A stretch of DNA of 64,000 nucleotides from Brachyhypopomus gauderio (Eukaryota > Chordata > Actinopteri > Gymnotiformes > Hypopomidae). The notes below the pieces were generated by a model that saw only the letters and a list, made by a program, of their open reading frames with translations, was not told the DNA's origin and searched no databases. Shown piece after piece: positions 54,700 through 64,000 of this stretch. Made by a program: the position numbers and the translations under genes. Location: NCBI RefSeq assembly GCF_052324685.1, contig NC_135225.1, positions 5,767,758 through 5,831,757 of the forward strand, in the 5' to 3' direction. How positions within the stretch are numbered: the first letter of the stretch is position 1; every line of letters begins with the position of its first letter.

Positions 54700-57600
54700 A
54701 TTTCGTTAATTAGACTTTCACTTTTGGGTGCATTTAAAAAAATATTAAACTTAATTGGTTTCTGTTGTTTCATTTTTATTTTACACTATTATATCCAGTA
54801 GGTTTTAAATTGGGTGACCATATTTTGAACCCTGGGTGGTGGGGATGGAAGGACTGGTTGCATAGTCACTTTTAACAGATGTATTTATGAGACTTACCAA
54901 TTAGACTTTATTAGACTTAGCCAATATGACAAAATAACCTTATTGCTCTACATGGTGTCCCTTACTAATAAAATAAAACAATTAAAATTAAATTAAATTT
55001 AATTAAAAAACAATTCCATTGAGTTAATGGAATCAGTTGCCATAAAAACATTACTTCTCAGAGAGTCGTGAACCTCCTCACAACTTAAGGCACCCCAGTG
55101 TTACTAGGGGCAACAACAGCTACGTCAGTGCTCCTTACAGCCACCTCTGCTACTCTCTGTGCTCTCTGCAGTTTCCATTGCCCATGGAGGTGTTGGTGCT
55201 GATGAGGGTGTTGATGAGGCTGCTGCTCCCACCTGCAGTTGGAGATCCACCAGCCGGTTCTGACACTGCATGCTCTGCTCCTCCAACTTCAGTGCTTACT
55301 TCTTACATTGTTTTAATTTTGTGATAAAAATAAATTTATGACTTTAATGTGTGTATTTTCTAGAGATATTTACATATGCACTGTCATGTTCAGGTGTTAC
55401 ATCATGCATTCATCATAAATACTACGCTCCATTGCAGCACAAACCCTGAATAGACATTGTATGTGAGATAATAGACAATACGTGGGGTGACAAATATAGT
55501 TATGTGGCTTTAGATCTTTGTCTAAGCTATTTTACATGACATTGCCTATAAAGTGCAGAGTAATGTGCATGGTGAAAATGTATGGAATTGCTTCTATTGA
55601 TTGTTCATGTTCACAATTGTATCTGTCTATAATGTGAATTTTTGCATGAGTCATCTAAGTCACCACAAGCAAAAATGTTATTTGTGAGAGGACTATGCTA
55701 GTAGCTCATTTATGCATCACATTTTGGGTGGCGGATGGTGAGGTTCATCAGATGTGCATGGTCAGAGAAGTCAGAAAGCAAGTTTTTGCTGGTTTCTCAG
55801 GTACTGTTGTCGCTGCTGTTGCTCCACTGTTGTATTGCTGCGCTTGCTGATGACAACAGTACTAAGCGCATGTGAAAATTCGCAGGTGTGTCACATGGCC
55901 ACAAATTAGATACATATCCAGTTTAGGACTACATACAAAAGTGACTCAAATCTGATTTGAAAAGATCAGATGTTTTTCCAGTTCCTTGAAAAAATCAGAT
56001 CTGTGTCTCGGTAAATAAAACAAAAAGGGTCTGGTAACGTGAATGTAACATTATTCGGTCATTCTGGAAACGCTGCAGTATGGTATACATGATTTAAAGC
56101 TTAGACACTTCAAGTGTCTCATATCCACATATTATGCTCTTAAATCGCACATACTTAACATAGTAATGAGTGTATACTCTGATAAAAGAGTCTAGTATGT
56201 GACTCAGACTTAGACACAGCTACATTGGTATTGTACATTGCACTTTTCTGCCAGAGACCCTCCCCTAGGGGGAGACGGCAATGCTTACTATAAATGCGTA
56301 AATGTTTTAAACAAGGAGACCAGTATGACATCAAATCCAAGTCAAAAATTTGGCGAACGTCAGTTGTTGAGCGGGGAAGGGGGGGGGGGGGGGTTGTATA
56401 CGTTGTATATCGCGATCGATCGCCAGTGGAGGGCGACATAGATATGGATCGGAGGTAAATAAACTAGCCATGTGAAATCGGAGGTGTGGCGTGTGAGCGT
56501 GTGAAGACGGTCAAATGCGTGTGTCACACGCTCAATGCGTGAGACTTGAGAGCCCTGATTTGTAGTACGCAAAATAAAACTGCCTTAGCAATGCACTTGG
56601 CATGTAGCTAGCAAGCCTCCTTAGCTAGCTAACTAACCATGTATACCGATGCTAATGTAGGACTTATTTTAACATGCACAAAGAAAGAGTGAAGCCAAAC
56701 AATACACTCTCAAAGCAGATATCTTCCCATAATTTGGTAAAAATGGGAAATGTTCTCAGGGTAAATTCTGCAGAAAGAGCAATTTGCTCCCATGTCCTTT
56801 ATAAACCATTGTAAAAAAAAAACTTTTGATGGATAAACTAAATTATTTTAAAAGATACTTCTTTCACATTATGTATGATATATATTGTGGTGGCAAGGTC
56901 CAGATCTCTTTCCAGTCGAGGTTGTTAAAGATGGTGTTCTCAAACCATGTAAGTGATCAACTCCTAATTTCAAATGCTGTCATGGATTAAGGTTCCTGTG
57001 ATGTGCTACAAGTTTGGTTCAAATTGACCTGTCAGGGACGCTGCTGTACACAAAAACCCACTAAAATTATCAAAATTCTGCAAACCTGTCATGCAGAATA
57101 CAGAAAAGTAATGAGTCTTGTATGATTCAGACCAATGAGCCAAATAACTTTGTAATTACATCTTATAACAAAAAGTATACTGCCTGACCAGGAATAAACA
57201 TTTTATTTCACTAAAATGTCTTTTCATCGCTGTAATATCTGTATGGTAGTACTTTGGCTCCATCTACTGGCCAAATACTGGAACCTACTGAAAAGCTTTG
57301 CTTACATGAAACACCTCACAAAGACATACACACAAAACTAATCACAAAACTAGTTATATGATCTGAATAATTTTTCCAAATACATTTAGCCACATTTTGA
57401 CTCTATAAAATAACTTTATAGTGTGATGTTGATGATCTACACTGCCCTGGTTGAAAAACAACACATATACATGTGTACTATTATGTTGTTGAAATTTGAA
57501 CCTTAATGGTGTCAAAAGCAGTTGGGTATGGTATCAAGGTAGAGTACAATTTAAAATATTAAAGACAAAAGACAGAAAAATAGAAAGATGGATCGATCCA

Positions 57601-58020
57601 GAGATCTGTTACACACACTCAAGAGCGTCTGCAAGATAAAGCTGCCCCCCTCTCACACACATAGTTCTTATACTATTTTGCATCATGATTATGTCATACT
57701 TCTGTGACATGAGTTAAGCATGTTAGGTCTCATTGGTGGCCCACATGAGGTGATGTGATGGGGTATCACCCCCATCACTCCTTCCCTGCCAGCCAGGTAA
57801 TTTGGCTAAGGCTTCCATGTTCCTCAGGTCCGCCAGATGCACCATTCTGACGCAGCTAGGTTAGCTAGCTAGCTGGTTATCTGTTTTACCATAGTTCATA
57901 GTATTTGGAGCTTCCAGCTGCCTAAATGCGTTGATATCATGAAAAAATAAACATGAAACAGACACTGCTGACAGCCAATCACAATTCACATCTTAAAAAC
58001 AGCCGCAGCCAATCCTGTCT
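54700..58020. other. Intergenic between eif4ebp2 and ppa1
   Basis: No exon recognised. NPFFR1 and LRRC20, present here in human, are not seen. About 55,040-56,010 may be a remnant of a DNA transposon (words such as actcaaatctgatttgaaaa and agatcagatgtttttccagt recur in fish repeats), but I could not define its ends. A poly-G run lies at 56,379-56,393. Confidence 0.45.
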
Positions 58021-58120
58021 GGGTCCCTCCCACAACTGTCAAAAATCAAAGATCCATGAGCAGGAGCTTAATTGCAAGCAGAAAGGGTACGACAAATTTT
58101 CCACAAGCAACTCTCTCTTA

Positions 58121-58213
58121 GCGCGGGAGAGTACTTTTGCTCGCGCCAGAGCATTTTTGCTCGCGTGAATAAGCAGTTTTTCTCGCGCGAAGTGATTTTC
58201 CGCACTCGCGATG
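58121..58213 (+). promoter_or_regulatory. ppa1: Periodic CGCG boxes upstream of ppa1
   Basis: Five CGCG-containing boxes start at about 58,121, 58,141, 58,161, 58,183 and 58,206, so they are 20-23 bp apart. The spacers between the middle boxes carry TTTT runs. They lie 128-220 bp upstream of the ppa1 ATG. They may be promoter elements in helical phase or a short tandem repeat, and the two are not exclusive. One box reads tctcgcgcga, close to the palindromic TCTCGCGAGA promoter element. Confidence 0.5.
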
Positions 58214-58340
58214 TTTGAATCGGATTTGACTCCATACATAAGCCTCTTCATGCTGTTCAAACGCGCATGTCAAAACTCTTCCTACAGGCCACGCTGAATC
58301 GCTCCCTCACTGCAAGTTTCCCTGAACACAGACTGTTGCC

Positions 58341-61300
58341 ATGAGCTTCTCAACTGAAGAAAGAGGAAACCCCAACACTTTAAGCTACAGGGTGTTTTAC
58401 AGTGAGTGGAACATTTGTTTAGTCTTGTCTTAACTTTATAACGACAATGAGCTCCAAGTTCATAATGACTAAATCCCATCTTAACACGTGGCGCTTATGC
58501 GTAAGTTGCACGTTAACGTTCGCCGACACCGTGTAAATATTTTTTTTTCATTCATTATTTTAAAGTGCAGAATTCGTAGTTACAGGATGACTACAGCGGA
58601 CGGAAAATTTCAGTAGCTAGCCAGCAATGTTTACCATAAACAAATGGCCCAAATACAATATGGTAGTTGGCTCGCTAGTTAGAAAATCGTTCATATTTTA
58701 TTTGTCGGCCAACGAATTTGTCAGGCAGCTTAGCTCAACCTAGCTGGCTAACTTAAGGTTTCTGCATTTACGAGTAAAGTGGTTTGTCTTAATACTTGCT
58801 GTACTGAAGGATTATATAGTTAGCTAAATAGCTTGCTCTTATATATTCGGGAATTTAACGTTAACGTTGCTAGTTAGATAGCACTAGCTACATTTTCCAG
58901 CATGCCTGGTAGCCTACAGTATTTCCAATGCAGAATCATTCAAATCCGAGTCCTTAATTCTAAAATAATCAGTAGTCCCCTCAAACAAACCAATTGGGTG
59001 TGCACTAATGTGAAAAGTAGGCCAAAGTTACATCTTTGCGTTTACGTTGATAACACTTATCTGTACCTTTTTAGATAGCTATATAGCATGCTAGAAGATT
59101 AAGGATTAAAAATGCTAGCCTACATGGCCGCAGGCAAATTGAAAGTTAGCTGACTAGCTAGTTAACCACAGTTAATCAAACAGTGGTTGGTCTGATTCAT
59201 CTATGCGAAATAATAAAACAAAATAAAAACATAAGTCAGAATTGTCAAATGCATAACACTTCTATTTATGATTCCGCATGTCCTCATAATAACGCCTGTC
59301 TTGTCCGTAGTCAAGATAAATAAGGTCTTGTCTATGTAACTATACAGAGTAGAGAAAAATCATATTCCGAAGTTCCACATAAGACGTAACGACAATGACG
59401 TCACAATCATTGATATCAGATGAATGACGTAATGGTGGTTTTGCGCAGAGGCGACGCTGTTCCACACGTAGCTCTAAGATTATGCGATTAGCTACAGTCT
59501 TAATTGGAAGCAGTTTTGTGCGATATAGCGATTTGTTTGTTGAAATTGTTCGATATTCCATTTTATGTTTAAGTATGCACAAAATCACGCTGGAATTGTC
59601 AGATGTAGATTAAGGGTAATGGGTTATCAAAGTTACAATTAAAACAATTTAATACAGAATAGCCTGACATGAGGGCAACGCTATGTGTGCAACCCATTGC
59701 AATATTCAAAAGGCCCGTAATCTTAACATTTATAAATGTTTTGTTGAGTGTAAATGTTTGTCTCAGTGTTTGAGCTTTGTTTTTGCTTTTTCTTCACAGA
59801 GAATTCAGATGGAAAGTACATTTCCCCATTTCATGATATACCACTGTATGCAGATGAAGCCCAGGTATTGTCTTCATCCACTGAATTATATTTTTCTCTT
59901 CTTTGGTTTAAGGTACTTTGATTTGAGGTGTTGGTTTTGAGTTTTGTCTGTGTATTTACCAGTCTAATGTATTCTTTTCAATACAATTGTTTGTACTTCA
60001 TGAAATTTAAGTAATCAGTGGACATTTCACAAGCTCATAAAGTCTGTCAGAAACTACTGCTGGTGCAATAAGTGAAGGAACTTTACCCTTATAGCACAAC
60101 ACTGAATATTTACACTGGACCTATTATCTTATCTGTTAAAGAGTAGCATCTTTTTCTTTCTTTTTATTGTATATCATGTTAGTCATAGATACAGTCAGAG
60201 CTTAAATAATACATTGACTCATCAATAGCTGGCACAGCTAACATACCTGAGACATCTATAGCACAGGTATTACAAATAAATGTTTTCTCTCCACAGAATA
60301 TTTTCCACATGGTTGTTGAAGTACCACGATGGACAAATGCAAAAATGGAGGTATGGCTAAAAAACATAGTGGAATAAATTGCAATGTCAAAGTGCTCATT
60401 TTAGATCATGCATCTCTGAACTTTATGATTCTTTGTAATATACCCTATGAACTGGTGTAATAAGAATTAGCTGAATAACGTCCATCACTCATGGTGTTAA
60501 CAGTACATTAACTCTTAATGGGAACCAATGATTGGTTAAGATGTGCTCACTTTTCAGATTGCCACAAAAGACCCTCTTAACCCAATAAAGCAGGACGTGA
60601 AGAAGGGCAAACTGCGCTATGTAGCTAATGTTTTTCCACATAAAGGTTACATCTGGAACTATGGTGCAATCCCTCAGGTAAGGCAGATTTACTGCTGGTA
60701 CAACGGCGGTGTAGTGTATTATCTTTTCAGCTGTTCTAACCTTAAATTAGTATTTATCCAGTTTCTGAATATGTTTTTGCATTACTTACTATGATGACAC
60801 AATCACTTTGGTCAAGTGTATAAACGGGTATAGCGCTACTAAATCTAGAGACATACTGTAGACATACAACACATTAGAAATCTGTGCACCGAAAATTAAC
60901 ACTTGGTTTCTAAGAGAAAATGATGTTTTTCAGTAGAACTAGTATACATTTTTATACATTTACTATAGATTATGAAGGGGGAAACAGGATCCTTTCATCA
61001 CAATTTGGAATTACTGATAGAATTAAATATAGAATGTGTCCTTCATGAAAAATTGTCCTTTGTTTGTGATCTGAAAAATCTCTGCCTCTAATCTCCCCCT
61101 TTCCCTCAACAGACATGGGAGGATCCTGGTCACACAGACTGTGATACTGCATGTCGTGGTGACAATGACCCAATTGATGTCTGTGAAATTGGTAGCAAGG
61201 TAACGATGATGACGGTTTTGGTGGGAGTGGTGGTACATTTGAAAATACATTTGAAAATGTGCTCATTTAATACACACAATACATTTTAATACATTGTGCT

Positions 61301-63158
61301 CAGGTGGTAAATTAAGCCTTCTGTTTTTGCAGTTTCCTTTGGGATCAAAAAAGCAGTTTCGCCTAGAAATTCATGTCGCCTAGAAATTCGTCTTTTTTTT
61401 ATTTGCTCCTGTAGATATGCGTACGAGGAGAGGTTATTAAAGTGAAGATTCTGGGTGTGTTGGCAATGATTGATGAAGGTGAAACTGACTGGAAAGTTAT
61501 TGCAATTAATATTGATGACCCGGAAGCAAAGGACTTGAATGGTGAGTGATGTTAATGTCCTATTGTGGTTTGTACTTTTTCCTGCTGACCCACAGTGTCA
61601 CAGTGACTTGGTTTTATGGGAATGTAATTCTTCTCATTTATTTTAATGTGAATTCTAGACATTAGTGATGTTCAGCGATGCAAACCCGGCTACCTTGAAG
61701 CCACTGTGGACTGGTTTAGACGATACAAGGTGCCAGATGGGAAGCCTGAGAATCAGTTTGCGTTCAACGGAGAGTTCAAAGACAAGGTACTGCTCATTTA
61801 GGTCCTTTTAAAAAGATCGTTAAAAATAAACACCCCACAGCAGGTGTGATATTGCATCATAATGATAATACGACAATAATGAAAGTGAGACTACAGAGCA
61901 AGAAAGGTGATGATAAGCATGTGGTATGTAAACAGGTAATGCATGTTAAAACAATCAATTTTAATACATATTACATTATAAATATTACAGTTAGAAATAT
62001 AGCATGCACTCAAATAGATTTTTCCTCATTTTTATTAAATTATTCTCAAAGAGTAAAAAACAGGCTAATTACTCATGCTGACTCGGTAAGTGAGGAGTAT
62101 GAATGAGCTGCTATGGTAGCATCTGTAGTGCAGCAGAGTCATGTGGTGTTGGCTGGCCATCCCCTGACTAGGAGAGGACTGGTGCTTATCCTGAACCACG
62201 GCTCCTTTCAACAACAACAACTCTTCCTTCAAACTCATTATCCTTCCATGGTCACCTGTGGGTTGCTTCTTAGTAGCGTAGAGCTGGATTTTTTCTTAAA
62301 GCTAACCTCTGTAAAGCTGCTTTGTGACTACATGTTTTGTAGAAAGGGGGGGGGGGGTGCTACACAAACACATTTTTATTGAAGTTTCAGCTTTGTTTTG
62401 CTACTTCCATTTACACAAGAAGACTGAAATAAACCGATGATTTCACTAATTGTATTGATAACATTACTCTGTATTTTCAGAACCTGCTGTTCACGATTCC
62501 CCTTTTGTTTACCTTTTAACATGTACTTTTAGTATCCAGCTTTGAAATTCTTTCAACGTAAATACCCAAAGATGTTGTGTTTGGAATGACCAGCATTCCA
62601 TAAACATTTTGAACTGTTATGCAATCTGTTGTAGAATTTGGTGGCATAATTTGTTATGCATTTATTCAATTGTTTATTTTACCTTGCAGGAATTTGCCCT
62701 TAAGACCATCAAAAGTACTCATAACTTCTGGAAGGCACTTGTATCACAACAGAACAACGCTGCATCCCTGAGCTGGTAGGGCATTTTTACCAAATCCATT
62801 TAGGAACCATACAAAGCATTTGGTTCTTTAGGTTTGCCTATTTGTGTAGTGTCTATTTACCCTCATATAACATACCACACGTTTCAGGATTTGTGAATAT
62901 CAGGCATATTAGGATGAATGACGTTTTTTTCTCAAAAGGTTTCGGTACCACTAGAGTTAGCTAGTACAGCAGGAACTAATTGCACTGGTCTTGAAATGTC
63001 AAGCTTTTTAACATTTAACATTGAGAAATATATTGATATTTTATGCTAATCTTCTTCAATGCAATGCTCTCTTGTGTTACAGTAAAAACACATGTGTGTC
63101 TGAGCAAGGCAACCCATTGTACCTCTCAGCTGATGAAGCCAAGGCCGTTGTTGACAGT
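58341..63158 (+). CDS. ppa1: Inorganic pyrophosphatase 1, cytosolic (3' end outside window)
   Basis: Hydrolyses pyrophosphate to phosphate in the cytosol and so drives biosynthetic reactions. Nine exons are visible: 58341..58401, 59800..59864, 60297..60350, 60558..60677, 61113..61199, 61415..61541, 61659..61786, 62690..62775, 63083..63158. All are GT-AG with matching phases, giving 268 codons. The last visible exon ends ...AKAVVDS before a gtaagg donor, so the final 20 or so residues (human total 289) lie beyond the right edge. The family signature [10 protein letters not shown] holds the metal-binding aspartates (Asp117, Asp122), and Asp154 in DEGETDWKV is the third. There is no mitochondrial presequence before MSFSTEERG, which favours ppa1 over ppa2. 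Conserved blocks such as [20 protein letters not shown] and [20 protein letters not shown] leave no doubt about the family. It is divergent from eif4ebp2. Which teleost copy (a or b) it is cannot be told. Confidence 0.96.
59382..59432 (+). promoter_or_regulatory. ppa1: Cluster of CRE-like sites in ppa1 intron 1
   Basis: Within 51 bp there are AGACGTAA (59382-59389), the perfect palindromic CRE TGACGTCA (59396-59403) and TGACGTAA (59425-59432). Such sites bind CREB/ATF proteins. The cluster lies about 1 kb into intron 1. Function is inferred from motifs only. Confidence 0.45.
62105..62375 (+). repeat. SINE/LINE 3' domain in ppa1 intron 7
   Basis: Shows in order ggttgcttcttagtagcgta, ctctgtaaagctgctttgtg, actacatgttttgtagaaag and a decayed caaacacatttttat tail, the same 3' domain as at about 13.7 kb but more diverged. 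A poly-G run (62,346-62,357) interrupts the tail. Confidence 0.65.
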
Positions 63159-64000
63159 GTAAGGACATCGTTCCCTCTTGTTAACTTAGGAATGTTTCTT
63201 TTTTCCTTTACAGAATTTTATGTGACTGTTTTCCATTAGTTGTGATCATATTTTTGGTACCCCAATATATATTACACATACTGGCTATATGGCTATATAT
63301 TACACTATATATTACATTTTATTTTGTACAATCCGTTAACTTCAGTCACTTTGCAATTTTTTCAATTAGGCTAGTAGGTTCCGATTGGTGTAGTAGCTTC
63401 AGATTGGTGTAGTAGGTTCAGATTGGTCTATTTGCAGTTATACTGCACTGGGATTACAGTTTAACTGAGTAAAAGAGAACTGCAAATACAATTTACACAA
63501 TACAGTGTATCAGATATAAATAGCCAACACATGGGGTAAATGAAAATCAAAAAGTAAAGCTTGAATTTAAAATGACCTTTAGATGCAGGCTAAATCGATA
63601 CATCCTTGATTTTAAAAGAAAAGCTCTTAAACCACTAGATACAAAGAACTGGTGAATATGAAGTCACCATCTTGCTTTTCCATTTTGCTAGAAAGCATTT
63701 ATTGGAAAGCGGCAAGATTAACATGCACTGATATGTGCAGAGAAAACGACTCAATTTTCCGGACCAGAATGTGCAACTATTAAACTGACAGAGTCGCTCA
63801 TACACTCAATGTATCAGTGTTTGGACATGTTCTCAGCACTGGGTGCAAGTGTCATGACTGGGTCAACAGTAGCATACATGCATGTTTTTGCTACTTCTGA
63901 TTTGTGAACTCAGTTTGTGTCACTGTGGTGAAGACGTGATCACCCAAACAGATGTACTTTGACTGTGTGTATTGAACGCCTAAAAGCTGAAACCTGGAAT
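63159..64000 (+). other. ppa1: ppa1 intron continuing past the right edge
   Basis: After the donor at 63,159 I find no acceptor followed by the expected C-terminal residues (family DKWFHxQKN), so the last exon is outside. AT-rich with short gattggtgtagtag repeats at 63,375-63,430. Confidence 0.7.

Noticed and set aside
55040-56010. Possible Harbinger- or hAT-derived gene remnant
   Set aside because: Some words recall fish DNA transposons but no coding motif, terminal inverted repeat pair or target duplication could be defined.
61350-61392. Duplicate cgcctagaaattc words before ppa1 exon 6 as a splice element
   Set aside because: A two-copy duplication only. The normal acceptor (ctcctgtag) explains the splicing.

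Overview
The window is vertebrate nuclear DNA, most likely from a teleost fish. The genes have many short coding exons split by mostly GT-AG introns. The encoded proteins match vertebrate RPS24, MTTP-type, paladin, 4E-BP2 and PPA1 families. The background is AT-rich, dense in simple repeats, and carries fish-type SINE tails, Tc1-like fossils, LINE remnants and a hAT-type MITE. There are no prokaryotic or viral gene clusters. The species cannot be fixed; the SINE tails resemble those I know from otophysan fishes (inference).

Layout. About 1-23,100 is a gene-poor stretch in which I find no supported exon. It holds minisatellites, microsatellites, SINE 3' ends, a decayed Tc1-like transposase and a GC-rich islet near 10 kb. 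From 23,601 to 25,413 (minus) lies rps24, with a one-codon first exon and a candidate 3-nt microexon. From 26,326 to 27,440 lies a dead Tc1/mariner element. From 28,786 to 35,487 (plus) lies a 19-exon gene of the microsomal triglyceride transfer protein large-subunit family. Convergent to it, 37,142-47,700 (minus) is a complete paladin gene with 19 coding exons, 869 residues and one GC-AG intron. From 53,394 to 54,454 (minus) lies eif4ebp2 (three exons, 112 residues). Divergent from it, ppa1 starts at 58,341 (plus) and runs off the right edge, with 268 codons visible.

The order and relative orientation ppa1 - eif4ebp2 - pald1 match human 10q22 (established knowledge), but NODAL, LRRC20 and NPFFR1 are absent between them here. 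The genes do not form one pathway. rps24 (ribosome) and eif4ebp2 (mTORC1-controlled cap-binding repressor) both belong to translation control. ppa1 clears pyrophosphate from biosynthesis. Paladin is a phosphatase-like phosphoinositide and signalling regulator. The MTTP-like protein loads lipid onto lipoproteins in the ER.

I see no novel defence or gene-cluster system. The most interesting signals are in splicing and sequence structure: the rps24 microexon, overlapping tandem donors in the mttp-like gene, a (TG)n tract against a 3' splice site, the GC-AG intron and unusual second P-loop of paladin, a minisatellite grown inside a dead LINE, and a periodic CGCG array upstream of ppa1.
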